Shown: positions 26,118-35,690, numbered from the stretch's first letter. The stretch is DNA of 64,000 nucleotides from Proteiniclasticum ruminis (GCF_900115135.1 NZ_FOVK01000006.1:1-64000); one strand, 5' to 3'. The notes: generated by a model not told the origin, from the sequence alone. Program-made: numbers and translations.

Positions 26118-26320
26118 TTCGCGTCACCCTCCAGAACGCCTGCAAAAATCTGTCTTTTGTAGGCCACTATTTTTTGAACAATTTCGTCCGCGGTTTCTTT
26201 GACACGAAGGGTTTTACCGTCGGTCAAAGTAATCAGTGAATCTGCAAGAGGCTCCACTTTATAGATTAAATCAATATTCAGATAGAAATCGCTGCCATTT
26301 AAAGCAGTGAGTTTGATCAT
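26114..26320 (-). CDS. flbD: Flagellar protein FlbD
   Basis: A 68-residue protein beginning MIKLTALNGSDFYLN and continuing LIYKVEPLADSLITLTDGKTLRVKETADEIV, matching the small FlbD family found between flgE and motA or fliL in Firmicutes. GGAGGAGG with suitable spacing points to the ATG at 26320, six codons inside the longest frame. Its exact role is not established; it is required or helpful for motility in some species. It overlaps motA by 4 nt. Confidence 0.9.
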   Translation of the reverse strand: MIKLTALNGSDFYLNIDLIYKVEPLADSLITLTDGKTLRVKETADEIVQKIVAYKRQIFAGVLEGDAK

Positions 26321-26358
26321 AGGTTTCGCCTCCTCCATATTCCTGTTCTACTTAACCA

Positions 26359-26389
26359 ATCGGCTATTTAAGGAGAATCTTTAGCCGAT
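26359..26389 (-). other. Inverted repeat between flgE and flbD
   Basis: ATCGGCTA at 26359-26366 and TAGCCGAT at 26382-26389 can form an 8-bp hairpin with a 15-nt loop in the 93-nt gap after the hook gene. No U-run follows, so it is more likely an mRNA processing or stability element than a terminator. Confidence 0.45.
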
Positions 26390-26413
26390 CCTCCAAATTG
26401 CGTGAAATTTTCC

Positions 26414-27322
26414 CTATCTCTTCAGACTCAGAAGCTCCTGGAGCATTTCGTCTGAAGTGGTGATGGTTCTTGAGTTTGCCTGGTAGGATCTGGAGGTGAT
26501 GATGAGGTCTGTGAACTCATTGGCCAGATCCACATTGGACATTTCCAGCACACCGGAACGCACAAGACCATATCCTTCGGAGTTTGCTGTGCTTTTCACA
26601 TCCTCTCCGGAGTTTCTGGATGCTCTGTAGTTGTTGTTTCCCATTTTCTCAAGACCTTCAGGGTTTTCAAACTTTGCCAGAACCATTCTTCCAATCTCTC
26701 TGGCCACACCATCATCGTAAACTCCGATAATGGTACCGCTGGAGTCGATGGAGAAGGTTTCCAGATTCACATTCACGGCATTGCCATCGGCATCTGTGTA
26801 AGAAAGCTCATTGGTGATCTTCAGTGTCTGGAGATTGGTTGGTTCAAAGTCAGCAGGCCAGGTTTCATTTTGAAAATCATACATCTGCCCCACCACGCGG
26901 TACCCGGAAGCATTCACAAGGTTTCCGAGACTGTCTCTGTAGAAAGCGCCATCTCTTGTGTAAAGTCTCTGATTGATGGGCGAACCTTCAGGCACATTTT
27001 CCTGGGTCACGATGAAAAATCCAGTACCCTCCACTGCAAAATCCAGATCTCTGTTGGTTGGCTGCAGACCGCCGTTGGTCATGATGGTGTCAATGGCACC
27101 AACCTTTACCCCAAGGCCCACCTGCTGTGCGTTTACGCCTCCGATGGCCTCGTCTGTGCTGGCCTGTGCATAGGCAAGGGTCTGACTCAGCATATCCTGG
27201 AATCTTGCTCTGCCGGACTTGAATCCGGTGGTGTTCACATTGGCGATATTATTACCGATTACGTCCATTTTGACCTGATTGGTTCTCATTCCGCTTACTC
27301 CGGAATAAAGGGATCTTAACAT
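26414..27322 (-). CDS. flgE: Flagellar hook protein FlgE
   Basis: A 302-residue hook protein: N-terminal LRSLYSGVSGMRTNQVKMD and NNIANVNTTGFK, central GTGFFIV, C-terminal VDLANEFTDLIITSRSYQANSR, all standard for the hook/rod family. AGGAGGAATTATC places the start at the ATG at 27322, although the frame extends 21 codons upstream. It is exported by the type III system and assembled under the FlgD cap. It is shorter than the enterobacterial hook protein but in the range of Gram-positive ones. Confidence 0.93.
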   Translation of the reverse strand: MLRSLYSGVSGMRTNQVKMDVIGNNIANVNTTGFKSGRARFQDMLSQTLAYAQASTDEAIGGVNAQQVGLGVKVGAIDTIMTNGGLQPTNRDLDFAVEGTGFFIVTQENVPEGSPINQRLYTRDGAFYRDSLGNLVNASGYRVVGQMYDFQNETWPADFEPTNLQTLKITNELSYTDADGNAVNVNLETFSIDSSGTIIGVYDDGVAREIGRMVLAKFENPEGLEKMGNNNYRASRNSGEDVKSTANSEGYGLVRSGVLEMSNVDLANEFTDLIITSRSYQANSRTITTSDEMLQELLSLKR

Positions 27323-27417
27323 GATAATTCCTCCTAGGATGTTTATTTTTTCCTTTTTCTGTACTTTGCATCCGTCATTCAGCAAAGTCTACATGGCTTC
27401 CTCAAGAGGTCCAGCCA

Positions 27418-27789
27418 TTACTTGATTTTCACAAAACTGTCGATATTGGTGATGGTCTCAATCTCCGCATCCTTCATGGCGGTGATGATGGTCCGGTTTC
27501 TGATGCTGGCGATGAATGCGGCATCTTTGTATAAAAGAAGTCCCTCTCTGGCACCTTTCTGATCTAAGGTATCCACAGCATCATTGATCTTTCTCATATC
27601 TTCCTCTGAGAGTGAAATGTCCCTCTTGTCCATGCGGTCTTTGGCATGGGCGGACAGTTTTACGGTCTCTTTGGTTTTTTGAATGGATTCCAGATAAAGG
27701 CGCTCAAAATCACCTGAGGGCTTTTTCCCCTGGACCTGTCCCGGATGGGTGGATGGGATGATCTGACCATTTTGAATTTTAAAGGACAT
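27418..27789 (-). CDS. Flagellar operon protein, TIGR02530 family
   Basis: A 123-residue soluble protein with the family-typical VKLSAHAKDRMDKRDISLSEEDM, GAREGLLLYKDAAFIASIRNRTIITAM and a C-terminus ending in TNIDSFVKI. This small family sits between flgD and flgE in Bacilli and Clostridia flagellar operons. Its function is not known; the context suggests a role in hook assembly or export. It overlaps flgD by 11 nt. The name rests on recalled family features, not a search. Confidence 0.82.
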   Translation of the reverse strand: MSFKIQNGQIIPSTHPGQVQGKKPSGDFERLYLESIQKTKETVKLSAHAKDRMDKRDISLSEEDMRKINDAVDTLDQKGAREGLLLYKDAAFIASIRNRTIITAMKDAEIETITNIDSFVKIK

Positions 27790-28204
27790 CTTCCTTCCCT
27801 CCGATCTCTTCTATGTAGCCCATGGGATACTCCTTACCGTTCACCACAGGATAGGCAACCCCTTCCCGGTATCTGACCTTTTCCACGATACCTGTGAATC
27901 TTTCCTCTCCGTCAAAAATACTGACTTCCTTGCCCACCAGAGAAAAAGACATCTGCTGCTGAGACAGCATGGTCATGGTGCCGATGCTTGAAACCAGATT
28001 GTTCATCTGCTCCAGCATGGTGAACTGGGTCATCTGATTGATGTACTCTGTAGGATCTGAACTGTTTCCGCCCAATGGGTCCATATGCTGCAGCTGCGCT
28101 GTCAGGATTTTCAAAAAGTCATTCACATCCAATGTATCATTGGATTTCACCTCTTCCTGACCATACACATTGGTGCTTTGTACACCGATTCCGTTAATTC
28201 TCAT
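27779..28204 (-). CDS. flgD: Flagellar hook assembly protein FlgD (hook cap)
   Basis: A 141-residue FlgD with the conserved N-terminal block DFLKILTAQLQHMDPLGG, PTEYINQMTQFTMLEQMNN and a short C-terminal domain (VSIFDGEERFTGIVEKVRY). It lacks the large C-terminal domain of enterobacterial FlgD, as is common in Firmicutes. AGGTGA lies 5 nt before the ATG at 28204, so the GTG three codons upstream is unlikely. It lies between fliK and the TIGR02530-type gene. Confidence 0.92.
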   Translation of the reverse strand: MRINGIGVQSTNVYGQEEVKSNDTLDVNDFLKILTAQLQHMDPLGGNSSDPTEYINQMTQFTMLEQMNNLVSSIGTMTMLSQQQMSFSLVGKEVSIFDGEERFTGIVEKVRYREGVAYPVVNGKEYPMGYIEEIGGKEDVL

Positions 28205-28221
28205 TTTCTTCACCTGCTTTC

Positions 28222-29472
28222 CTATGCAAGAATACTGATGCCCTCCTGACTTTTCAGGGCCACAGGACTGTACGAGCTCTTTTTTTCAGTTATTTTTCCA
28301 TACCCTCTTAGCGTCATCTCCTGAGATCTCTTTTTCATCTCATCCTGGGGGTTCTGTCCCTGAAAGTTCTGACCCTGGTCAGAGAGATTAGTGGATACTT
28401 CCAGCTTCACCACCTGAATGTTCTGGGCTTTCAGGTTCTCCTGCAGTTCCAGAAGTTTCCCCTGGAATAGCTGGCGGATCTCCTGACTTTCTGTCATAAG
28501 CTTTCCTGTGATCTTTCCATGTTCCATGGAAAGAGTCAGTTCCATCTCCCCCAGCTCTTCTGGATGGAGTCTCAGTTTCATGGTGGTTGTGTCCCCATTT
28601 TTCAGCGTCTCCATGGATTTCACCATGGCATCTTCTGTGATTTTAAGGTTTTGGCTCATCTCATGTTCTGTCACTTTGACCGCTTTTCCATTGGACAGCC
28701 TCACTTCTTTTGCTGGAACAGCCTCGGCTCCGGCTTGCATAAGATCTATCTTTTCAGAATCCTTCAGCTCTCCCTGCTCTTTCAGTGAAAAAGCTGGGGA
28801 TTTCCCTGATGCTTTTTCAACGTCATTCTCCATCTGAAGGGATGCTTTGTTTTCAGTTCTTTCCACAGCATCTGAACTTTCATCCACAGCTGCGCTCACA
28901 GCTTTATGGGTCTCGTTTCCTAAGATGCTTCGAAAAGCTACCTCATGGATCGTATCCTTCCCATTCTTTTGTCCCTGCTGCGCCACATCCTGATGTTTCA
29001 TTCCAGATACCGCGTTCCCCCCCAATAAAGAGCTCCGTTCCTCCTGCTTCATTTTCAGCAGGTCCAGCACTGCATGATAACTCTTTTTGTCTCCACTTTC
29101 CAAAGATCCCAGAAGACCCTTCACACTCTGAAGTTCCTGAGCATTCTTTAAGTTACCCTGTGCTTCCTTCAGAAGACCGATGCCTTCTTCCAGAATATTC
29201 TCTGGTGTTTTTGCTTGAAGCATCTCTTCTGGCATTTTCGAGAATATCATTCCCACAAGTGCTGCTGCAGCTTCTTCTAGAGACAGATCCTCCTCTTTCT
29301 TTACTGATTCCGTACCACCTTGACCAAAAACAGTCCCGGTTTCTATACCGCCCTGTCCTGTCACCTTCTGAAGCAAAGAGGAAAAAAGCGCTCCATCCAC
29401 TTCCACTGAGGTCCCTGCGGTATTTTGTGTTCCTGTTGTGCCCATCATGAGATTCATGATGTTTGTTTTCAT
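28222..29472 (-). CDS. fliK: Flagellar hook-length control protein FliK
   Basis: A 416-residue protein whose N-terminal two thirds are of low conservation and probably disordered, rich in Gln, Ser, Glu and Lys, as expected for a molecular ruler. The C-terminal Flg_hook domain is clear: TMKLRLHPEELGEMELTLSM followed by GKLLELQENLKAQNIQVVKLEV. It measures hook length and flips FlhB. AAAGGAGGTGA points to the ATG at 29472 rather than the GTG four codons upstream. It is followed by flgD after 17 nt. Confidence 0.88.
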   Translation of the reverse strand: MKTNIMNLMMGTTGTQNTAGTSVEVDGALFSSLLQKVTGQGGIETGTVFGQGGTESVKKEEDLSLEEAAAALVGMIFSKMPEEMLQAKTPENILEEGIGLLKEAQGNLKNAQELQSVKGLLGSLESGDKKSYHAVLDLLKMKQEERSSLLGGNAVSGMKHQDVAQQGQKNGKDTIHEVAFRSILGNETHKAVSAAVDESSDAVERTENKASLQMENDVEKASGKSPAFSLKEQGELKDSEKIDLMQAGAEAVPAKEVRLSNGKAVKVTEHEMSQNLKITEDAMVKSMETLKNGDTTTMKLRLHPEELGEMELTLSMEHGKITGKLMTESQEIRQLFQGKLLELQENLKAQNIQVVKLEVSTNLSDQGQNFQGQNPQDEMKKRSQEMTLRGYGKITEKKSSYSPVALKSQEGISILA

Positions 29473-29560
29473 ATCATTTCTCACCTCCTTTCAGTAATCA
29501 GCTTTTTGAAGGCTCTCCAAGGGAATCCCTTCACCTTCCGTCTGCATCTATGAATAAAAG

Positions 29561-29980
29561 TTACTTGATAAATCTCATGACACTGAGATCATCCAGCTCC
29601 TTCTGTTCCGTATTGAGGAGATCCAGTCGATATTTCTCCTGATCCTTTTCTTTCAGCATCTCCATGATTTTCCGGTCTTTCCTGGCTTCGATGAGCACAT
29701 GCTGCGCAGCCTCCGCTTTCACAGAGATTTCCTTTACTTTGCTCACTTGCCTGTCCACTTCCGCTTTCAGTTTTTCCCTGTATAAAAACCCCATTTTCAT
29801 ACCGTAAAGATCCTGCTGCTTCACTTTCTTCTTTTCTTCCAGGGTTTCCTGAAGATCCTTCAGATGCTCCTCTTCGGTACGAAGCTTATGGGTGATTTTG
29901 GCAAAGTCTTCCACTTTGACTTTTTCCACATTCTCCCGGTATTCCAGAACTTTATCCATTTTGAACTTGTAGCTCTTCAT
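29561..29980 (-). CDS. fliJ: Flagellar export protein FliJ
   Basis: A 139-residue protein predicted to be almost entirely two long coiled-coil helices, beginning KSYKFKMDKVLEYRENVEK, as FliJ does, and rich in Lys and Glu. FliJ links the FliI ATPase ring to FlhA and escorts export chaperones. It lies directly after fliI in the usual fliI-fliJ-fliK order. A gap of 88 nt separates it from fliK. Confidence 0.9.
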   Translation of the reverse strand: MKSYKFKMDKVLEYRENVEKVKVEDFAKITHKLRTEEEHLKDLQETLEEKKKVKQQDLYGMKMGFLYREKLKAEVDRQVSKVKEISVKAEAAQHVLIEARKDRKIMEMLKEKDQEKYRLDLLNTEQKELDDLSVMRFIK

Positions 29981-30016
29981 GTCTTTACTCCTTCCTGAAA
30001 TGATTCCTTAAGGGTC

Positions 30017-31330
30017 TTACCTTCTGCCGAAGATCTTATGGAGCTCCTCCACCGTTTCCTCAAAGCTTCTCGCATCTTCCACGTCCTGTTTCAGGAAACG
30101 GTCAATAAGAGGCTTCAGTTCCACCGCTTTATCAAGATCCGGGTTTCTTCCCTTTGCATAAGCCCCCACATTGATGAGGTCTTCTGACTCCTGATACCTG
30201 GACATATTCTCTTTGAGCTTTCCAGCAAAGTCATAATGCTCCTTGGATACGATCTCCTTCATGACTCTTGACACACTCTGCTGCACATCGATGGAAGGGA
30301 AGTGGTTCTTTCCTGCGAGCTTTCTTGTGAGTACGATATGACCATCGAGGATACCCCGGACCGCATCGGCTATAGGTTCATTCATATCATCCCCCTCCAC
30401 CAGCACTGTATAGAAGGCGGTGATGGAACCGTCTTTGGACATTCCGCTTCTCTCCAGAAGCTTCGGGAGCGTCGCAAACACCGATGGGGTATATCCTCTG
30501 GTGGTAGGCGGCTCTCCAATGGCTAGGCCAATCTCTCTTTGCGCCATGGCAAATCTTGTGACTGAATCCATCATGAACATGACTTTTTTGCCCTGGTCCC
30601 TGAAGTACTCCGCAATGGCTGTGGCCACATAAGCCCCTTTAAGCCTCACAAGAGGCGGCTGGTCAGAGGTGGCGCAGATCACAACAGACTTCTTGTAGCC
30701 CTCCGGCCCAAGATCTCTTTCAATAAACTCAAGGACCTCTCGGCCTCGCTCTCCGATGAGCCCAATGACATTGACATCCGCATCGGAGTATCTGGCAATC
30801 ATTCCTAGAAGGGTACTTTTTCCTACTCCGCTTCCCGCAAAAATACCGATACGCTGACCTTCCCCACAGGTAAGAATACCATCTATGGCTTTGACTCCTG
30901 TACTCATGACTTCCTCGATCTTCCTTCTTTGGAAAGGATTGGGAGGCATATTGTTGATGTCGCCAAATCCCGTCAGTTTTCTCTTGATCTCATCCATGGG
31001 ATTTCCTAGCCCGTCCACTGTGGTGCCAAGAAGCTCATCTCCGACTCTCACCTTCAGTGCGCTGCCTGTGGGCAGCACCAGACAGCCTGGACCAATTCCC
31101 TGCACATCTCCAAGGGGCATAAGAAGAACGCCATCATCCTCAAATCCCACCACTTCAGCAAAGATCTTATTGTGGTCATCCAGAAGAATTTCACATACTT
31201 CTCCCACAAACACCTTGAGGCCAACGGCATGGATGATGAGACCGATGACTTTCTTCACTTTTCCCATTTTCAAAGATAAGGTGCTTTCATCCAAAATCTC
31301 TTCCAGTCTGTCAAAGCGAACCTCTGTCAT
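30017..31330 (-). CDS. fliI: Flagellum-specific ATPase FliI
   Basis: A 437-residue ATPase related to the F1 beta subunit. The Walker A motif reads GIFAGSGVGKSTLLGM, and the downstream GLIGERGREVLEFI and the Walker B region VMFMMDSVTRFAMAQRE are intact; PSVFATLPKLLERSG is the family signature. It hexamerises at the export gate and is restrained by FliH, encoded upstream. AGGAGGAGAAAG precedes the ATG. Confidence 0.96.
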   Translation of the reverse strand: MTEVRFDRLEEILDESTLSLKMGKVKKVIGLIIHAVGLKVFVGEVCEILLDDHNKIFAEVVGFEDDGVLLMPLGDVQGIGPGCLVLPTGSALKVRVGDELLGTTVDGLGNPMDEIKRKLTGFGDINNMPPNPFQRRKIEEVMSTGVKAIDGILTCGEGQRIGIFAGSGVGKSTLLGMIARYSDADVNVIGLIGERGREVLEFIERDLGPEGYKKSVVICATSDQPPLVRLKGAYVATAIAEYFRDQGKKVMFMMDSVTRFAMAQREIGLAIGEPPTTRGYTPSVFATLPKLLERSGMSKDGSITAFYTVLVEGDDMNEPIADAVRGILDGHIVLTRKLAGKNHFPSIDVQQSVSRVMKEIVSKEHYDFAGKLKENMSRYQESEDLINVGAYAKGRNPDLDKAVELKPLIDRFLKQDVEDARSFEETVEELHKIFGRR

Positions 31331-31343
31331 CTTTCTCCTCCTC

Positions 31344-32114
31344 TTAGCTAAGGGCCAGTTCTATGAACCTGTCCAGCTGTTTTCTGATAGACAGGTCTGT
31401 GATCTGATACTCGTTCTCCACCCGGATATCCAGCGGTCCAAGGGTCTTGTCCGGAAGAATCAGGATATGCGCATTGGGGCATGTTTTCTCTATTTCAGGC
31501 ACATATCGTTTCACATGCTCCACCTTACAAGGATTACAGCTGATGATGACATTCTGGACTTTACCGTACTCCTGAAGAATTGGCCGTGCCAGAAGCATCA
31601 CACCTTCTTCACTCTCTTGAATGACTTTCTCGAGGATTTTTTCCGCAATTTTTGTAGAAAGCTTCAGAATCCTCTCCTCATTTTCAATAAGATAGTCTTT
31701 TGCGGCTCTTTCTGCTTCTTCCAGGTAGGAGAGCGCCTCCTGTCTTATGGCTTCTGCCTCCTGGTATGCCGACTCTCTTCCGAGTCTCATGCCTTCCTTT
31801 ACGCCTTCGTTTCGGGCTTCTTCCAGCACTTGATCCCGCTCTTTCTGAAGATCTTGACGGGCTTTTTCCAGCATAGCCGTTTTTTTGATTTCGATCTCTT
31901 CCTCCAGATTCTTGCGGATCTCACGCTTCACCACATCCATGGGATCTTCTCTTTTGATGATCTTCCGGATTTCATCCTGCTTCAGGGCTTCGCTCTTTTC
32001 CATGTACTGGGAAAGATCAAGGGATGTGAGTTTCTTTTCTTCTAGTGGCTCTGTATTTTTGATTATTCTATACGATAATGCTATCGGAATCACCTCTTCC
32101 AATGACGATTTCAC
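31344..32114 (-). CDS. fliH: Flagellar assembly protein FliH
   Basis: A protein of about 256 residues with a long, charged, helical middle (about residues 60-150, with repeated Arg, Lys, Glu and Ala) and the C-terminal FliH/V-ATPase-E-like domain (LGPLDIRVENEYQITDLSIRKQL). It binds and regulates FliI. The start is unclear: the longest frame opens with a GTG at 32114, overlapping fliG by 47 nt, while the best ribosome site (AGAGGTGAT) would suit an initiation codon about ten codons further in, where only ATA is available. It is followed by fliI after 13 nt. Confidence 0.87.
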   Translation of the reverse strand: MKSSLEEVIPIALSYRIIKNTEPLEEKKLTSLDLSQYMEKSEALKQDEIRKIIKREDPMDVVKREIRKNLEEEIEIKKTAMLEKARQDLQKERDQVLEEARNEGVKEGMRLGRESAYQEAEAIRQEALSYLEEAERAAKDYLIENEERILKLSTKIAEKILEKVIQESEEGVMLLARPILQEYGKVQNVIISCNPCKVEHVKRYVPEIEKTCPNAHILILPDKTLGPLDIRVENEYQITDLSIRKQLDRFIELALS

Positions 32115-33078
32115 CGGCTTCCTCCAGCCTTCTTATGATGCCCACAATTTTATGCTGCGCTTCCTCCACTGTGGAAAGACGCACAGGTCCCATGAACTCG
32201 ATGTCTTCCCGCACCGTGTCCGCAGCTCTCTTGGAGAGATTTGCATAAACCACAGTGGCCACTTCTTCTGAAGCGCCTTTGAGGGCCAGAACCAGCTGCT
32301 CGTTGTCCACTTCCCGGAGAACTCTTTGAATGGAGCTCTTGTCCAGAGTGACGATATCTTCGAACACAAAAAGATTGGCTTTGATGACTTCTGCCAGTTC
32401 CGGCTGAGTCTTCTCCAGATCGTTCAGAATGTTCTTCTCGGTGGTTCTGTCCACAGAGTTCAGAATTTCCACAAGGGTCTTTACGCCGCCGATGTTCTCC
32501 GCATCACTTTCAATGATGTTGGAGAACTTGTTCTGAAGGATGGACTCAATTTTTTTGATGACCGCTGGAGAAGTTCTGTTGATGACACCAATCCTCTCCG
32601 CCACTTCTGTCTGAAGCTCATGCGGGAAGAGTGAAAGCACATCCGCAGCCTTATCCGGCTGGATATAGCACATGATGAGCGCTATGGTCTGGGGATGCTC
32701 ATTGGAGAGCATATTGGCCAGCTGATGGGTATCCGCTTTCCTTAGAATGGCAAAGGGCATCTCCCTTTGCTGAATCTGAGTCAGCACATCCATAACTTCT
32801 TTTGCCCGGACAGTGCCCAAAGCTTTGGTGAGAAGATTTCTTGCATAATCTATACCGCCATCGATGATGTATTCCCGGGCTGAAGCCATATCCATGAAAT
32901 CCTCAATGACCCGTTCCCGTTCCTTAGGTTCCACATACTCTGTATTGGCAATCTCATAGGTGACCTTCTGAATCATGGTATCGGGCAGCATCCGAAGGAT
33001 CTGTGCTGAAATGTCCGGTCCCAATGAAATCAGCAGGATGGCCGCTTTCTTTATACCGCTGTTATCTTTATTTTGCAT
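32068..33078 (-). CDS. fliG: Flagellar motor switch protein FliG
   Basis: A 336-residue rotor protein with N-terminal, middle and C-terminal armadillo-like domains. The hydrophobic-patch motif EHPQTIALIMCYIQPDKAA and the torque domain near the C-terminus (KSSIQRVLREVDNEQLVLAL, with charged residues that face MotA) are present. It bridges the FliF ring to FliM/FliY. AGGGTGATATGACCT precedes the ATG. It follows fliF by 14 nt. Confidence 0.95.
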   Translation of the reverse strand: MQNKDNSGIKKAAILLISLGPDISAQILRMLPDTMIQKVTYEIANTEYVEPKERERVIEDFMDMASAREYIIDGGIDYARNLLTKALGTVRAKEVMDVLTQIQQREMPFAILRKADTHQLANMLSNEHPQTIALIMCYIQPDKAADVLSLFPHELQTEVAERIGVINRTSPAVIKKIESILQNKFSNIIESDAENIGGVKTLVEILNSVDRTTEKNILNDLEKTQPELAEVIKANLFVFEDIVTLDKSSIQRVLREVDNEQLVLALKGASEEVATVVYANLSKRAADTVREDIEFMGPVRLSTVEEAQHKIVGIIRRLEEAGEIVIGRGDSDSIIV

Positions 33079-33092
33079 AGGTCATATCACCC

Positions 33093-34661
33093 TCATTCTT
33101 TCATCCAGGCTTTTATGAGATCTGCAGCAATCTCAGGATGCTCTTCGGCATATTCCTTCAGCTGCTTTTCCTTCTGATTCTCTTTCACCTCAAACTTCTG
33201 ATACACTTCCTCAATGATGTCCACGGTCTGGCCAAGTGGTTCAGCCTGAGCCTGTGGAAGCATCACTGAAAGGTCTTCTTCTTCTTTTCTTCTCTTCTTC
33301 TTTCCAAAAATGAGTTTTATCACGGAAAGAACAATGACCAGTCCCAAAATACTGAACACACCTAGATAGATATAATCACCATATCGTTCCATAAAGGTCC
33401 TGTTGGCCTCCTCCAGACGTTTCTGCTCTTCCAGTTCTTCCTCCAGGGCTTCCTGGTAGCTCTTGTCAAACTCCATGCTTTCCACACTGATGAGATCCCC
33501 TCGATTGAGATCATAGCCTGTAGCCGTGGAAACAAGATTCCGGATGGCAAGGAGCTGCGCTTCCGTAAGATTCCCATCAAAGAGAACAGAGGTGGAGATT
33601 TTCTGGACCTTTCCAGGTGCTCTTACGGTACGGGTGGTTGTTTCCGTCAGTTCATAGTTTTTTGTTCCTTCATAGGAACCCATCCCGTCCTCTTCCCCGT
33701 CCAGAACATTCTGGGTGTTGTCGTCAATGGGATTGTCTGTGATTTCCCCCACATTGAGATTCGGCCCCTCAGCACTGTTCTGCTCGCTTCTTATGACAGG
33801 ATCACGATAGGCAATGACGGTCTGCTCCTCCGCATCAAAATCAAGATCCGCATAAACCGCCACTTTCAATTTATCCGGTCCAAATGCCGGTCCCAAAAGA
33901 TTGAGGATGTTATTTTCTATCTCTTTCTCAAAGCTTCTCTTCACCTCTGACTGCTTATCCAGAAGACCCACACCGGAAGAGGTCTCCCCAGTGAGACCAA
34001 GGCTTAAAAGGTTGCCTCTGGTATCAATGACCTGCACCTTTTCCTCTGGCAGATTGTTCACCGCCCCTGTGACAAGGGCGATGATGCCCCGTACGGAATC
34101 AGCAGAAATCTTCGCTCCAGTTTTCAGGCTGAGGATCACCGATGCAGAAGCTTCTCTTCTTTCGGTGTCGAAAATACTCTCTTCACTGAGCACCAGATGC
34201 ACACGGGCACTTTCAATCTCTGTCAATGACATAATAGACCTCTGAAGTTCTCCTTCAAGGCCTCTTTGATACATGATCTTCCGGTCCTCATCTGTGACCA
34301 TCATGCCCATATTGTCAAAAATCTCAAATCCTGTGGACTTGTCCGGCATCATACCGTTCATGGCTAGCTCCAGCCTGTACTTGTCCACATGCTTCTCATC
34401 AATGAGAATATCCCGTCCGCCGTTTTCAATTTTGTATCTGATATTTCCACGTGTATCAAGATCTGCCGTTATGGCTGCAGCATCCTCCAGTTCCAGTCCC
34501 TGGAACAGGGTGGCATAGGTCACCTGTCTGGAATACACGGAAAATAGAACGACGAAAAGAAGTACCGCTGAAACGATGAGTATCAGCGCCTTTCTTCTGC
34601 CCGGATCCATTTTGCTCCATCCGCCTTTTATTTTCTCTGAGGTATTCTTGATGCTATCCAT
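33093..34661 (-). CDS. fliF: Flagellar MS-ring protein FliF
   Basis: A 522-residue protein with a first membrane span near residues 27-45 (ALILIVSAVLLFVVLFSVY), ring-building motif domains with VSARVHLVLSE-like content, a Gly/Asp-rich extracytoplasmic stretch (residues about 290-320), a second span (YIYLGVFSILGLVIVLSVI) near residue 445, and a C-terminal tail that binds FliG. It is the scaffold on which the basal body forms. AAGGAGCAACTGATTA precedes the ATG. A 251-nt gap without a gene separates it from fliE. Confidence 0.94.
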   Translation of the reverse strand: MDSIKNTSEKIKGGWSKMDPGRRKALILIVSAVLLFVVLFSVYSRQVTYATLFQGLELEDAAAITADLDTRGNIRYKIENGGRDILIDEKHVDKYRLELAMNGMMPDKSTGFEIFDNMGMMVTDEDRKIMYQRGLEGELQRSIMSLTEIESARVHLVLSEESIFDTERREASASVILSLKTGAKISADSVRGIIALVTGAVNNLPEEKVQVIDTRGNLLSLGLTGETSSGVGLLDKQSEVKRSFEKEIENNILNLLGPAFGPDKLKVAVYADLDFDAEEQTVIAYRDPVIRSEQNSAEGPNLNVGEITDNPIDDNTQNVLDGEEDGMGSYEGTKNYELTETTTRTVRAPGKVQKISTSVLFDGNLTEAQLLAIRNLVSTATGYDLNRGDLISVESMEFDKSYQEALEEELEEQKRLEEANRTFMERYGDYIYLGVFSILGLVIVLSVIKLIFGKKKRRKEEEDLSVMLPQAQAEPLGQTVDIIEEVYQKFEVKENQKEKQLKEYAEEHPEIAADLIKAWMKE

Positions 34662-34912
34662 TAATCAGTTGCTCCTTGCCTAGTAAGGTTACTTCCATTC
34701 ATCAGACTTTTTGCGAAAACTAAAACTGCTCTAAATTGCACTCCTAAGGGAAGAAAATCAGCTCAGTAGTTCTGCAGAATTCTTTTTCTTTCGTCAGTAT
34801 GCTTTCACAAAGCAGTTTGATATTTTTTCATTCTTATTGTTGTCCTTCTATTCTGTCAGCTGCCACGAAAAAACCATCCGCACCTATGTTAAAACATCAT
34901 TGTCTTCCATCT

Positions 34913-35248
34913 CTAAAGCTGCATCTGTGTGAGCTCTTTATATGCCTCAATAATCTTATTCCTGACTTGAACCGCCAGCTCCATACTGAGTCTAGCCTCT
35001 TCCACGCCAATCATCACATTATGGAGATCATCGGTTTTTCCTGCAGCAAAGTCGCTGACCATCTGGTCTGCGCTGAGCTGTGTCATATTCAGCTTTTCCA
35101 CTTGAGAGGTGAGAAGATCCCCAAAACTTTCTCCAAGCCCTAAGCTGGAAAAATCCGCCTCCTCTTTTCTCTCCGCCTTTCCTGTCTGATTCAAAAGCAG
35201 ACTGTATCTGTCCAAAATATTTTTATAATTGCCGCTGATGTTTGTCAT
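34913..35248 (-). CDS. fliE: Flagellar hook-basal body protein FliE
   Basis: A 111-residue protein with the FliE C-terminal signature DDLHNVMIGVEEARLSMELAVQVRNKIIEAYKELTQMQL (conserved EEA and AYKE features) and the central FGDLLTSQVEKLNMTQLSAD. It joins the MS ring to the rod and is an early export substrate. It follows flgC by 7 nt. The stretch 34662-34912 after it holds no gene or clear terminator. Confidence 0.93.
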   Translation of the reverse strand: MTNISGNYKNILDRYSLLLNQTGKAERKEEADFSSLGLGESFGDLLTSQVEKLNMTQLSADQMVSDFAAGKTDDLHNVMIGVEEARLSMELAVQVRNKIIEAYKELTQMQL

Positions 35249-35255
35249 TTAGCTC

Positions 35256-35690
35256 TTACCCCTTTGTGATTTCTATGGCTTTGTTCAGCATGGATTTGCT
35301 GGCCTTCAGCGCTGTAGCGTTGGCTTCATAAGTTCTCTGGGCTTCAATGAGCTTTACCATTTCATCCAGAAGATTCACATTGGGCATAAGCACATATCCA
35401 TTTTCGTCCGCGTCCACGTGGGTAGGATCATAGACACTGCGCAGACCTTCCTGGTCTTCCCTGATTCCGGTGACTTTCACACCAGAAGTGATTCTTTGTC
35501 CCAGCCCGCTGACTGTATTCTGGGCTTTCTCCACCATTTCCTGGAAAACCACTTCTTTTCTTTGGTAGGGACCGCCTTCTTCTGTTCTTGTGGTGTTTAC
35601 ATTGGCAATGTTTGAGGAGATGACATCCAGCTTCATCCGCTCGAGTGTAAGTCCTGAGGCATTGATTCTCATAGAATTAAATACAGACAT
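35256..35690 (-). CDS. flgC: Flagellar basal-body rod protein FlgC
   Basis: A 144-residue proximal rod protein with N-terminal MRINASGLTLERMKLD and SSNIANVNTTRTEEGGPYQRKE, and C-terminal NVNLLDEMVKLIEAQRTYEANATAL, matching FlgC. GGAGGGAACT precedes the ATG. It is exported and built into the rod with FlgB. The 139-nt spacer to flgB is unusually long for this operon and contains a perfect 16-bp palindrome. Confidence 0.94.
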   Translation of the reverse strand: MSVFNSMRINASGLTLERMKLDVISSNIANVNTTRTEEGGPYQRKEVVFQEMVEKAQNTVSGLGQRITSGVKVTGIREDQEGLRSVYDPTHVDADENGYVLMPNVNLLDEMVKLIEAQRTYEANATALKASKSMLNKAIEITKG